Below, one piece after another: positions 17,600 to 26,755 of a stretch of DNA of 64,000 bases. The DNA is taken from contig DACV01000006.1 of NCBI GenBank assembly GCA_002494885.1, forward strand, positions 62,001 through 126,000, given 5' to 3'. The DNA comes from Methanobacterium sp. UBA44 (GTDB lineage Archaea > Methanobacteriota > Methanobacteria > Methanobacteriales > Methanobacteriaceae). A program made the position numbers and the translations under genes. Position 1 is the stretch's first letter. Each line of letters begins with the position of its first letter. A model generated the notes under the pieces. The model saw nothing but the letters and a program-made list of their open reading frames with translations. It searched no databases and had not been told where the DNA came from.

Positions 17600-17806
17600 T
17601 TAATAATACATATCTGTGTAGTTATCTATTAATGCCTTAAAACTTGCTTCTTCTTGGTATAACTTGGATAAAACGTGACATATAGGAACATCTCCTTTTT
17701 TAAACCCTCTAAGACAATTATTTAGATCTTCATTTATATCCTGTTTAAGTTCTTTCATTTCGGCAGGTTCTAATGGAATTTTCTCAAGCAGATTATTTTT
17801 TTTCAT
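17600..17806 (-). CDS. Small hypothetical protein downstream of the agmatinase remnant
   Basis: Open frame of 68 residues from the ATG at 17806 (MKKNNLLEKIPLEP...), charged, predicted mostly helical, with one Cys. I do not recognise it. The frame stays open to a GTG at 17857, overlapping the stop of the agmatinase pseudogene (17832). It has no convincing ribosome site at either start, so it may have been translationally coupled to the lost agmatinase, or may be spurious. Confidence 0.35.
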   Translation of the reverse strand: MKKNNLLEKIPLEPAEMKELKQDINEDLNNCLRGFKKGDVPICHVLSKLYQEEASFKALIDNYTDMYY

Positions 17807-17831
17807 TTGTAGAAGGTATCTATAAAGTATG

Positions 17832-18760
17832 TCACGATTTCCCACCGAATACAACACCTAAAAAATCCAGAGCAAGCCTTGCAGCAATCTGTGAAGTCAT
17901 ATTTACCACATCATAAAGTGGATTGACTTCCACAACATCAAAATCAATTACATTGCCTTTTTTTGGAAGTTTTGTTAGCATTTCCTTCATTTGCAGGTAA
18001 TTAAAGCCGCCAAATTCGGGAGTACCAGTTCCAGAGCTATGGAATGATCTAAAACGTCAATATCAAAGGTAACGTAGATATTATCTGCTTCAGGGATTTC
18101 TTGAAGGGCAAATTCCATTCCCCTATCAAATACTTCCTTTGCAGTGATAATTCGAGAACCATATTTTTCTGCTTCCATAAAATTAGTTACTCTATTTGTA
18201 AAACCACGAATACGATCTGGGTAATGTTATTAACATTTTTAAGCGCCGATGCTCTTTTAATAGGGTTGGGATGTGAAAATTTCACCCTCCCACATTGTCT
18301 ATAAAATCAAGGTGGGTATCGAAATGGACTATGTCCAGAGGTACATCAAATACGTCCACAAGCAGGAATCTAATGGTATGATCACCACCAAAAGCTACAA
18401 GAAAAACACCCTGTTCTATAATATTTCTGAAGGTATCATAGATCATACGCATATTTGTTCTGGTATGTGTATATGTAAGATACCCACATCACCGTAATCT
18501 ATAACATTTACTCCATCAAGAACATGTTAAGTTCCAGATCATGCGCCGCTGGAATGATTTATATAGATCCCTAGTTTTGAGAAGCAATTCGTATTGAACG
18601 AGGTCCGAAACGAGTTCCTGAACGGTTAGTTGTGCTGTGATCGAATGGAATTCCGACAATGGCGATGTCTATATTTTTTAAAGACTTCCTATTGGGGAAA
18701 TTGAAAAATGTGGGAATTCCTGAATAGGGAAATTTATTTTCTAAAATTATCTCCTTTCAT
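17832..18760 (-). pseudogene. Agmatinase/arginase-family pseudogene (speB-like)
   Basis: Pieces of an ureohydrolase are readable in shifting frames: near the start IDIAIVGIPFDHSTTN and SGTRFGPRSIR (metallohydrolase N terminus), then a stop; in the middle YVTFDIDVLDHS, which matches the Mn-binding D-x-D of the family; and at the end DVVEVNPLYD and MTSQIAARLALDFLG. A GGAGG and ATG (18760) survive, but the frame stops after eight codons. Several frameshifts and stops make it clearly dead. Loss would remove agmatine-to-putrescine conversion unless another copy exists elsewhere. Confidence 0.85.
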
Positions 18761-18853
18761 AGGACCTCCAGAAAAATTAAATCAAAAACATAATGAAAAA
18801 TAAAAAGCCAAGGCTGATGAAGCTCTTGAGCTTTATATGGCTCAAATATAGAA

Positions 18854-19447
18854 TTATTTTAATAGGTCTATATAATGAGCTCCCCTGTCATTAAGGGAAT
18901 ATTTTTTATTTCTTTTTACTTCTACATCGATCAAGTCCATGTTTTCCAGTTCATGTAAGTACTGGTTTATGGTGGTTTCAGAGAATTTCCTTCTTCCATG
19001 TTTTGTTCTGGGTGTTTGGCGGCTTAAGTTATCCTGGATGTATTTAAAGCTTACATCGCCACGTTTACTTAGAATCTCCAGTATCTTTCTTTTTGTAGAT
19101 ACAAACCCATGAGACGAACTTATAGGAACAAGGATCAGTCTATTATCTTCCACTATGTACAACGGAGTTTCTTTACTAAACTGCGTTAGGTAATAGGTCA
19201 GATAAATGTCCAGTTCAGTTTCGCCGGCGATAAATATAGGATCTTCTGCTTTATCGAAGATGTCTTTTATCTCTTTTAAGGTTTCATGAAAGTTACCTTC
19301 CAGACGACGGACTTGATAATTTTCTTTTCCCCTTTCAATATCTTCTCCTTTTGTCAATATTGTTATTTCTCGGGGTTCAATTTTCATATCTTTAAGGAGA
19401 ATTTGGATATCTTCGGGATTTTTTATTGTTGTTATTATACTCTGCAC
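18854..19447 (-). CDS. Rossmann-like plus winged-helix transcriptional regulator
   Basis: A 197-residue protein. Residues 1 to about 105 form an alpha/beta sensor (ITTIKNPEDIQILL, REITILTKG, PIFIAGETELDIYLTYYL, PLYIVED). Residues about 115-197 are a winged helix (RKILEILSKRGDVSFKYI, SETTINQYLHELENMDLIDV, then a wing RNKKYSLNDRG). This order resembles CARF-wHTH proteins such as Csa3, but no CRISPR system is visible in the window and the CARF reading is an inference. A broken paralogue lies 470 bp upstream (19915-20566). Probably DNA-binding and responsive to a small ligand. Confidence 0.65.
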   Translation of the reverse strand: MQSIITTIKNPEDIQILLKDMKIEPREITILTKGEDIERGKENYQVRRLEGNFHETLKEIKDIFDKAEDPIFIAGETELDIYLTYYLTQFSKETPLYIVEDNRLILVPISSSHGFVSTKRKILEILSKRGDVSFKYIQDNLSRQTPRTKHGRRKFSETTINQYLHELENMDLIDVEVKRNKKYSLNDRGAHYIDLLK

Positions 19448-19914
19448 ATAACAGCCCCCTAAGTTAGTATTATTATATAATTACTTAATAATAAGTTTTT
19501 AGTTTTTAATACATTTATGGGATTTAAATGAAAAAAACAATATTCTTATATAACACATTAAAAGGCATAAATAATCTTGGATTTTGACTTAAAACAGTAT
19601 TAAGTGACTAATCATCACTTGATATATTTAATTTAATTTATTTAATCTTAGTTAGATAAATAATGTTATATAAAACCTATATAGCAATTAAATGGTATTT
19701 ATAAGGATAAATATATCTATAAACCATGTAATGTGGCATTAAAATTATTTATATTCCTAATAAAGAGGTTTTAACTTCATATAATCATTATATGCGGACT
19801 CTTTTTAATCATACATGTTTAAGCATTTACGTAGTTTTAAGATCATTTAAATCTGAAAGAAACATTTTTTTTTTTCAATGATCTTAAAGGCTATAAGAAA
19901 TTTATCTTAGAATT
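19448..19914. other. 467-bp AT-rich intergenic region
   Basis: No credible gene. It contains the promoter side of the 18854-19447 gene, several TATA-like AT blocks and a T11 tract at 19865-19875 that could act as a transcription terminator. No inverted repeat of the kind seen elsewhere was noticed. Confidence 0.5.
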
Positions 19915-20566
19915 TCAACCTGGCACCTTTATAGAATATCTATCTTCATGGCTTTCAACTAAATCAGATTTTTCGAGCTCATGTAAATATTGGTTAATTG
20001 TTAACCTTGAATAACGTCCTTTTTTTCCCCTTTCTGATTTTTACTCAGATGGTTTACAACATCATCCAGGTTAGAATCATCATTTTCACTTATTCCATTA
20101 TTTTCTTTTTTGTGGAGTAAAAGAATGGGCAGTACTCACAGGGATTGATATTAATTTACCCTCATCAATGACATAGAAAGGGACAGATTTCTGGGCCTGT
20201 GAAAGGTAATAGGTCACGTATATGTCCAGCTAGTTTTCTCCACCAAACAGGGCTCTGGAGCAGCATCAAATTCCCATTTAATATCCTGCAAAATATCAAA
20301 AAAATCACCTTCCAGGAATTTAATGCTGTAATTTTCCTTTTCAATGTTCACAGGGCCATTAATATCACCTTTTGGCAGAATTATCACATTTTCAGGTTCA
20401 ATGTCATTACGCTCAAAAATTCTACGAATTTATTGGTGCTCACAAAATTTTCAATTTTGTGGCCGCGAAATTAATAATTTTCGGATGCTCCAAGCGCTTT
20501 GCATTTGAGGGTTTCAAGGATATAATGAATATATTCAGGATCTTTAATTGTTATAACATCTGGCAT
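19915..20566 (-). pseudogene. Broken paralogue of the 18854-19447 regulator
   Basis: Homology to the downstream gene runs along its whole length: VITIKDPEYIHYILETLK at the start (ATG 20566), IEPENVIILPKGDI, ENYSIKFLEGDFFDIL, YVTYYLSQAQKSVPFY, VIDEGKLISIPVS, and INQYLHELEKSDLVESHE near the end. The frame is broken by an in-frame TAG within the sensor domain and by several shifts. A hairpin-rich insert (about 20411-20495) separates the first 24 codons from the rest, where the intact paralogue has no matching sequence. Confidence 0.8.
20411..20495. repeat. Hairpin element inserted in a regulator pseudogene
   Basis: Three consecutive inverted repeats: AAATTCTACGAATTT (20418-20432), ACAAAATTTTCAATTTTGT (20442-20460) and CGAAATTAATAATTTTCG (about 20464-20481). 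The start GCTCAAAAATTC matches the left end of the 41072 element (CGCTCAAAATTC) and the terminal repeat of the 37785 element. Its absence from the intact paralogue supports insertion. Confidence 0.65.
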
Positions 20567-20777
20567 AGAAACACATGTATTAATATGTTCGTAAAAAGTA
20601 ATAAATTAGTAAGTTAAATTATGACTTCAAAAATGGAATTCAAGAATTTTATGAATAGTTAACAATTAAATTTATGGGAAGAATTCTATTTATCAATTAA
20701 CATATTAAAGTTGTTTTAGAATTATTCATTAGACATTATAAATCAAATTGGGATTAAAATGGTTTATGAGTGTATAA

Positions 20778-21470
20778 TCAATAAAGAACAAGAGATCCCC
20801 TTATAATAAAGAAAATGCCAAGAAGAAGCATTGCCAGAGATAAAAGATCATTACCATATCTTCCCAGCCAGCTGTTTAAAGAAGATAAAGCCCCTCCCGG
20901 AACTCGGGGTCTTATCAAATAAACTAAAAATGGGATTTCAATAAGAAGCAAGGCGATAATAGCAAAAATAATAATTGTTGCAGCAGCTGTCCAGAATGTA
21001 GGATTTGCAAGGCCGATAATGGTTCCTGCGCTGAAAATCAGCAGAGATGATGTAAAACTGGCCAGTAAAATGATTATTCCAAAATAGAAGAACTTAATGA
21101 AGATGGAAAATGTGTTATCCTCCTGCAACCCTTTAATAAATCCAAAAAATCCCTCTTCACGCGCTTCTTCATTCACAAAAAGAATTTTAAAGGCGATAAG
21201 AATCAGAATCCCTCCCAAAAATACTTCTAAAAGAGCGCCGGTATTGAGGGGTCCGAGGATGGTTGCTGATAGATTACTGCCTAAAAACATACCTGCAATG
21301 ATTAGAAGTATGAAAAAGAGAATTGAGCCTAAAAAAAAGGATAACAATGGGAATCGGGGATTCCTCATTGGTGGAAAAATATCCAGCATGTTTGTAAAAA
21401 GCAAAGGGCTTACAGCTGCACCTATGGCATATGGTAAAATGCTTGCAATGAGTGATGTAAATTCTGACAT
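20778..21470 (-). CDS. GAP/Sap-family membrane transporter (six-helix)
   Basis: A 230-residue integral membrane protein with six predicted hydrophobic segments: about 10-28, 41-62, 75-98, 125-150, 155-180 and 205-228. The opening LIASILPYAIGAAVSPLLFTN, with a conserved Pro in helix 1, and the mid-protein loop after GGILILIAFKILF resemble the Sap (sulfolipid-1-addressing)/GAP family, which is related to LysE-type exporters. Substrate unknown. No recognisable operon partner. Confidence 0.6.
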   Translation of the reverse strand: MSEFTSLIASILPYAIGAAVSPLLFTNMLDIFPPMRNPRFPLLSFFLGSILFFILLIIAGMFLGSNLSATILGPLNTGALLEVFLGGILILIAFKILFVNEEAREEGFFGFIKGLQEDNTFSIFIKFFYFGIIILLASFTSSLLIFSAGTIIGLANPTFWTAAATIIIFAIIALLLIEIPFLVYLIRPRVPGGALSSLNSWLGRYGNDLLSLAMLLLGIFFIIRGSLVLY

Positions 21471-21715
21471 GATATCTGTGTTAATTTATGTCAGTATGTA
21501 ATAATAAATTATTATGTTTTAATACAAAAAATATGCAAACTTTATAAAAATCGTTTTTAAACATAATAAAATAAAACTTATTTATCGTAAATTTTGCTTT
21601 AGTTAGTTTGACATGATTCGAAAAGAATTAGATCAAATTACTGAAGAAGATTTACTTTTTAAATAGAAAATTAATTTTTCTTCAAAATTTCTTCTATTAA
21701 TTGATTTTATCCCTT

Positions 21716-22327
21716 CTAACCTCTACTTACAAATTCATTCCCTTTCAACAAAAATCGCCAGGGCTTATCCCTGTATTCATCAGCATAATCAATATGAATC
21801 CTTTTTGTAGCTATAATTTCATCATCACTATCTAAACCATTTTTAAGGGTAATAAAAAGCTCATCTCCACATAAATCGATCCCATTAAGCGAAGTGTCGA
21901 TATCCATGGCATGGCAGAGTTTTGAAGGCCCATTGGTCAAATTCTTCAATTTGCTTTTCTTTGAAATATATATTTTCCTGCGTTGGATCATTGATTCCAG
22001 GCTATCAACAGGCTCCACAGCCCTGATAAGCACAGCCTGGGGAATGTCTTCTTTCTGGGTTACCACATTAAGGCAGTAATTATGGCCGTGAAGCTGATAA
22101 ACATAGGCAAATCCTCCTGTTTTATAAAGTGGCTCCATCCGTGGGGTGTGTCGGCCTCCGTAGGAGTGGGCGGCCTTATCTTCTGGGCCCAGATAGGCTT
22201 CTGTCTCAACAATCCTGCCTTTAGTTGTTCCTTCTGAAGTAATATGGACTAAAACACAGCCTAAGAGTTCTCTGGCTACAATTAGTGTGTTTCTCTCGTA
22301 AAATGATCTTTCAAGTTTCATAGGCAT
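21716..22327 (-). CDS. 3-methyladenine DNA glycosylase, AAG/MPG type
   Basis: A 203-residue monofunctional alkylbase glycosylase. Family signature: ELLGCVLVH, RIVETEAYLGPEDKAAHSYGGRHTPRM (key catalytic Glu in VETEAY and Tyr/His nearby), GFAYVYQLHGHNYCLNVV and LIRAVEP, then LTNGPSKLCHAM. It removes 3-methyladenine and similar lesions in base excision repair. Two ATGs (22327 and 22321) are possible starts. It complements the OGG1-type enzyme at 16429. Confidence 0.93.
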   Translation of the reverse strand: MPMKLERSFYERNTLIVARELLGCVLVHITSEGTTKGRIVETEAYLGPEDKAAHSYGGRHTPRMEPLYKTGGFAYVYQLHGHNYCLNVVTQKEDIPQAVLIRAVEPVDSLESMIQRRKIYISKKSKLKNLTNGPSKLCHAMDIDTSLNGIDLCGDELFITLKNGLDSDDEIIATKRIHIDYADEYRDKPWRFLLKGNEFVSRG

Positions 22328-22470
22328 TTTTCCAGATAATTAAATATCCTCAATTTATTCTAATCTTGGATTTAACGTCAATTTAGAATTTTCTAAATAT
22401 TATTCATAAATATTAGTTTATAATAACAAAATAATAAATGCAATGATTTAAAAAAATATTAAATGGTTTT

Positions 22471-22623
22471 ATGGAGAATAAATGGAAATTCAGATTTGGA
22501 GTAATATTATGCATAATAGGCCTGACCATACTTGCAACCAGCTTACTAATTGGGAGATTTATACCGGGGGGACTTGCTTCATTGGCCATTGGAATTATCT
22601 TAGTATCAAGTTCAAGAGAATAG
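22471..22623 (+). CDS. 50-residue membrane protein
   Basis: ATG 22471 opens a frame encoding MENKWKFRFGV, followed by two hydrophobic segments (ILCIIGLTILATSLLIG and LASLAIGIILVSS) and ending SSRE. Charged ends flank a membrane hairpin. No good ribosome site is visible, but the hydrophobic pattern and clean codon use suggest a real small gene. It resembles the small protein at 10674 in size and layout. Function unknown. Confidence 0.45.
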   Translation: MENKWKFRFGVILCIIGLTILATSLLIGRFIPGGLASLAIGIILVSSSRE

Positions 22624-22736
22624 CGATGTTTTAAATAGAATATGTCTGACCTTTGGAAATTAAGTTCCTCACTTACTTTTAATCTATTTTCAATTTCTAA
22701 GGATAGATAAAATCATATGAATAAATAAAAGAGGTC

Positions 22737-22757
22737 CTCAAAATTGAAAATTTTGAG
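22737..22757. repeat. Isolated AT-rich hairpin
   Basis: CTCAAAATTGAAAATTTTGAG, with arms of nine bases, stands in the non-coding region between the 50-residue membrane protein and lemA. Same sequence style as the hairpins in the larger repeat elements. Confidence 0.6.
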
Positions 22758-22941
22758 AATGTGCAGAATCTCTCAAAAACTACATTTCCCAGTTTAATTT
22801 AATTTTTTAGCAGTATATCTAATAGAAATTCACTAATATATGTAAATTACTGGAAAAATACTTAAATTAATATACCTGATTTTTGTATTAAATTAACATG
22901 AAAAAAGAATTCGCTGTTAACTTTTACAGGATGGACTCAAA

Positions 22942-23511
22942 ATGAACTTTTTATATATTATTCTAGGGATATTGATATTAATCACTTTCTACATTGTTTA
23001 TAGTTATAACCACCTTATTAAGGCGCGAAATATGGTCGATAGGGCATATTCGAATATTGATGCACTCTTACAAAAGCGGTTTGACCTTGTTCCTAATCTG
23101 GTCACTACAGTCAAAGGATATATGAAGCACGAACGCGAACTTTTGGAAGAAATCACCAGGGCCCGAAGTGAATGGATGGATGCTTCAACAATACAGGAAA
23201 ACGCAGAAGCAGATGATGTGGCATCAAAAGCCCTGAAATCTATTTTTGCCGTGTCAGAAAGTTATCCTGACCTTAAGGCTAACCAGAATTTCTTAATGCT
23301 CCAGGAAGAACTTGCAGGTATAGAAAATAAGATAGCCTATGCCAGACAACGCTATAACCGGACTGTTATGTCTTTAAATACAGCCATAGAACAGTTTCCA
23401 ACTAATCTGATAGCCCAATTTTTTAGATTCGAAACCAGGGAATTTTTCGAAGTTGAATCAGATAAAGTACGCAAAGTTCCTCAAGTAAAAATGGATAGAG
23501 GAGAAGAATGA
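22942..23511 (+). CDS. lemA: LemA family protein
   Basis: A 189-residue protein with one N-terminal membrane helix (about 2-20), then a long-helix cytosolic or extracellular domain. Hallmarks: YNHLIKARNMVDRAYSNIDALLQKRFDLVPNLVTTVKGY in the first half (quoted in parts: NMVDRAYSNID and RFDLVPNLV) and YNRTVMSLNTAIEQFPTNLIA near the end. The role is not firmly known. It overlaps the htpX start by 4 bp, and lemA-htpX pairs are common, suggesting a shared function in membrane-protein quality control. Confidence 0.93.
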   Translation: MNFLYIILGILILITFYIVYSYNHLIKARNMVDRAYSNIDALLQKRFDLVPNLVTTVKGYMKHERELLEEITRARSEWMDASTIQENAEADDVASKALKSIFAVSESYPDLKANQNFLMLQEELAGIENKIAYARQRYNRTVMSLNTAIEQFPTNLIAQFFRFETREFFEVESDKVRKVPQVKMDRGEE

Positions 23512-24416
23512 TGGACCCCATTTATGAGAGTATCGCAGCCAATAAAAGACGGACATATTTTTTCTTCCTGCTTTACGCGATTTTATTTGGATTCATAGGT
23601 TATTTAATCGGAATATATATTGGTTCACCTATTCTTGGCCTACTTATGACTGTTATAATTTTAGGAATTATATTTTTGGTCAGTTACTACGGAGGCCAGA
23701 ATGTGGTTACAACCATGGCCGGTGCACGGGAGGTGTCTAAACAAGAAGAACCTTATCTTTATAACACTGTAGATGCTTTGAGTATAGCCGCAGGTCTGCC
23801 AATGCCTAAGTTATACATAATTGAGACAAATGTGCCTAATGCTTTTGCTACTGGCCGTAATCCTGAAAATTCCAGTATCACCGTTACCAGAGGTTTAATG
23901 GATCGGCTTGACCGTCTGGAACTTGAAGGTGTAATCGCTCATGAGATGGCCCATATAAAAAATTATGATGTCCTACTTGCAACTGTGGCGGTTGTTCTTG
24001 CAGGAACCATTGTATTTTTAGCATATATGGCTCGCTACTCAAGTTATGGGGGTTTATTCAGGGACCGGGGTCGAGGAGGTGGTCAGGCTCAGATAATTTT
24101 TTTAATCATCTTTCTGGTTTTAATTGTACTGGCACCTCTTTTTGCACAACTACTCAAATTCGCAATTTCCAGGCAACGTGAGTACCTTGCTGATGCTACT
24201 GGTGCTGATTTCACAGGATATCCAGAGGGATTGGCAAGTGCCCTGGAGAAAATAAGTTATATGCAAGAACCAAAAAGTAAAATTCAAAACGAAGCCCTAA
24301 ATGGGCTATATATTATAAACCCGGCGCTTGGAGCTAAAAGATCTGACAGGGGCAGCACTTTTTTTTCTACCCACCCTTCAACAGAAAAACGTGTTAAGCG
24401 GCTACGTGAAATGTAG
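23508..24416 (+). CDS. htpX: HtpX-like M48 membrane metalloprotease
   Basis: A 302-residue protease with two N-terminal helices (about 17-60), zinc site HEMAH (H145, E146, H149), a helix pair (about 156-205) and the third ligand Glu in REYLADATG (about 224). The C-terminal HPSTEKRVKRLREM is typical of HtpX. It degrades misfolded membrane proteins with the active site on the cytoplasmic side. Translationally coupled to lemA through a 4-bp overlap. Confidence 0.95.
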   Translation: MMDPIYESIAANKRRTYFFFLLYAILFGFIGYLIGIYIGSPILGLLMTVIILGIIFLVSYYGGQNVVTTMAGAREVSKQEEPYLYNTVDALSIAAGLPMPKLYIIETNVPNAFATGRNPENSSITVTRGLMDRLDRLELEGVIAHEMAHIKNYDVLLATVAVVLAGTIVFLAYMARYSSYGGLFRDRGRGGGQAQIIFLIIFLVLIVLAPLFAQLLKFAISRQREYLADATGADFTGYPEGLASALEKISYMQEPKSKIQNEALNGLYIINPALGAKRSDRGSTFFSTHPSTEKRVKRLREM

Positions 24417-24551
24417 TTGATAGTTCATTTTCACCATACCTACGCCATGGTTACTGGTTTACAGCTAAAGATATTGAAATATGAAAATGATGAGTTATAT
24501 TCGGTTATATCAGAGAAATGGTTTAAAATCAAATGATAACCTTAGACCAGG

Positions 24552-24765
24552 TTACTATCATATGGAGTGACCTATCAAAATGTTAAATTTCGGATAACTA
24601 AGTTTTTATTTAAATGAATAAAATCATTATGTTAGCTTTAATTACAAAAAATAGTCAGAAAAAAATAAGTGTCGATATTTTTGCTATCACTATATAGAGC
24701 GACCCATCAGAATTTTGTATTTTTGATAATTGAGCTTATTTTTAAGATTAGAATAATTAATATGG
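24552..24765. repeat. Two diverged copies of an about 80-bp sequence in a 447-bp gene-free region
   Basis: Copy A (24552-24633) begins TACTATCATATGGAGTGACC; copy B (24682-24765) begins TGCTATCACTATATAGAGCG. Both continue ATCA-AAT/TTT..., GATAA(C/T)T(A/G)AG and a T-rich stretch. The stretch 24417-24863 has no other recognisable feature apart from AT-rich sequence. Copies look about two-thirds identical by eye. Confidence 0.5.
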
Positions 24766-24863
24766 TTATTTTTATAAAATTTCCTTAAATAGTTATTTAA
24801 TAAGACTAAAAAACTAAAATAATATTTTAAATTTCCTATTAAATACATGGATGACTAAAGAAT

Positions 24864-25355
24864 CTAGGAATATTGGTAAGAATCAAGCTTTTTACTTATA
24901 TGAGTGTAAATTTCTTTTGTCACACCTACATTTTTTATAAAATCGTTAGAGTATTTGATATCACCCCTCCGGGGGTTATCTTGCCTCATGACATACATGC
25001 ATATGGCGGTTATGATCATTATAGGGTCTATTTTTCTACCCTTACCACCACGATAAAGCTTCCTGAAATCGATTTTACATATTATGTCTCTGGCCCTGTC
25101 TTTTTGACCTCCTCCAGCAGGCATTGGGACCTCATCTCCCTCTTCTCTTTTGGTTAAAACAAGAGTAGGACTGTGTCCTGTCATCATGAAGTTACTGGCA
25201 ACTATGCTCAACTGAGCAAGTTTCTCCTGCAGACGAAAGTCTTCCTGGGCCGTTTTTTCGTGATAAGGCTTATATTTTTCATATTTTTTAATTTTATTGG
25301 TAAGCCGTTCTACTTTTGCCCTTTCATCAAGAAATATGTGTTTTCGTTTTTTCAA
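24864..25355 (-). CDS. Hypothetical protein, possibly a transposase-like N-terminal fragment
   Basis: I do not recognise this 163-residue protein with confidence. It starts at TTG 25355, with GAGG upstream. Residues 1-60 are strongly basic and helical (KKRKHIFLDERAKVERL). Residues about 92-130, IDFRKLYRGGKGRKIDP followed by MIITAICMYVMRQ, recall the N-terminal region of IS5/IS1182-like transposases. No catalytic domain follows and no terminal repeats were found. It could equally be an unrelated methanogen protein. Confidence 0.4.
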   Translation of the reverse strand: MKKRKHIFLDERAKVERLTNKIKKYEKYKPYHEKTAQEDFRLQEKLAQLSIVASNFMMTGHSPTLVLTKREEGDEVPMPAGGGQKDRARDIICKIDFRKLYRGGKGRKIDPIMIITAICMYVMRQDNPRRGDIKYSNDFIKNVGVTKEIYTHISKKLDSYQYS

Positions 25356-25465
25356 TTGAAGTCCTCTGCATCGTGTTTTTGTATACTTTAGATTAATGAT
25401 CTTTTTATAGATTGTTGAGAGGATGATAAAAATAATTCAGCAGATGCATAATAAAAAAATACAGT

Positions 25466-26290
25466 TTAAAGTCTGACTGTAATGCCTTTTTCTTTCAGGT
25501 ATTGTTTTACAGCATTCACAGGATATTCATTGTAATGGAAAATACTTGCAGCTAAAGCAGCATCTGCATTTCCGACAGCAAATGCATCATAAATATGTTC
25601 AGGGTTTCCTCCACCTCCTGATGCAATTACAGGAATATTAACGGCATCAGTAATGGCTTTATTTAAATAGTTATCGTATCCATCCTTTGTTCCGTCTCGA
25701 TCCATTGAAGTGAGAAGTATTTCGCCAGCTCCACGCTTTTCGCATTCTATAGCCCATGCTATAGCATCTTTCCCCGTAAATTCGCGTCCACCGTATATGC
25801 TGCAGTCAAACCAGCAATAACCCTTATCAGTTTCAACTATAAATTTATCATCTCCCTCTTTAGGATTTTCAATGTACCTGCGCTTGGCATCAATTCCAAT
25901 AACACAAGCTTGAGAGCCCACAACTTTGGTTGCCTCGTTTATAAGGCGGGGATTATGTATTGCGGCTGTGTTTGTAGAGCATTTATCTGCCCCAGCTTTG
26001 AGCATATTTACATAGTCTTCAGGTTTCCTTATCCCACCTCCAACGCAGATAGGGACAAAAACATTCTCTGTTGTGGCTTTGATTACGTCTGTCATGGTTT
26101 CTCGGCGTTCATGGGATGCTGTGATGTCTAAAAACACGATTTCATCTGCCCCTTCTTCGTAGTAACGTGTTGCCAGATCTACTGGCTCTCCAGCATATCG
26201 AATTTGCTTAAATTCAACTCCTTTTACCACTCTACCATGGGGTACGTTTAAATCGCAGTCAAGACATGGTATGATTCGTTTCGCAAGCAT
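25466..26290 (-). CDS. hisF: Imidazole glycerol phosphate synthase, cyclase subunit
   Basis: A 274-residue TIM barrel that closes the imidazole ring using ammonia from HisH. Family features: MLAKRIIPCLDCD at the start with the catalytic Asp, DIVFLDITAS-like strand (EIVFLDITASHE), PICVGGGIRKPED, CVIGIDAKR, GEILLTSMDRDGTKDGYD with the second catalytic Asp, and IPVIASGGGGNPEH. Slightly longer than bacterial HisF owing to an insert around 130-165 that is common in methanogens. Stands alone here; other his genes are outside the window. Confidence 0.96.
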   Translation of the reverse strand: MLAKRIIPCLDCDLNVPHGRVVKGVEFKQIRYAGEPVDLATRYYEEGADEIVFLDITASHERRETMTDVIKATTENVFVPICVGGGIRKPEDYVNMLKAGADKCSTNTAAIHNPRLINEATKVVGSQACVIGIDAKRRYIENPKEGDDKFIVETDKGYCWFDCSIYGGREFTGKDAIAWAIECEKRGAGEILLTSMDRDGTKDGYDNYLNKAITDAVNIPVIASGGGGNPEHIYDAFAVGNADAALAASIFHYNEYPVNAVKQYLKEKGITVRL

Positions 26291-26755
26291 TTTAGTCCTC
26301 AGGAATTATTTAATCAATAAAAAGATTTTTTAAATATCTTACTAAAACCATTACATTTGACTATATAATGATTGTTCTATAATTTAAACATTTTAATTAT
26401 AGTTAGATACTTAATTTTTTTGATTTTGTTTTATTCGTTAATGGATTATAGGTGGAAGTCTTATAACTCTTTTAAACAGGTTATTTTTTTTAAGTAAAGT
26501 TTAATTACTCAGGTTCTTCACTATAATTCATAATAAACTGAATTTTTAGTTTTTAAGTTATAGGATGATTTTATTTCAGCATATCTTCTATTATTTATTA
26601 ATTTTTGGGGGATTTTCTCTATATTTGTAATACTTATTGTCCAGATACTAATATTTATATTGATTAAAATCTAATACGGCTAATAATGCTTTTAAGATGC
26701 ATATAAATCGATAAAAATGTCAAATTTTCTTGAATTTAAATAACGGGGTGGTTTT
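26291..26755. other. 465-bp intergenic region carrying divergent promoters
   Basis: No gene seen. It separates hisF (minus) from the FmdE-like gene (plus). A TATA-like ATATTTATATTG at about 26649-26660 lies some 100 bp before the start at 26756, suggesting a long leader of about 75 nt. A ribosome site GGGGTGG precedes the ATG. No repeats of the hairpin family. Confidence 0.45.
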
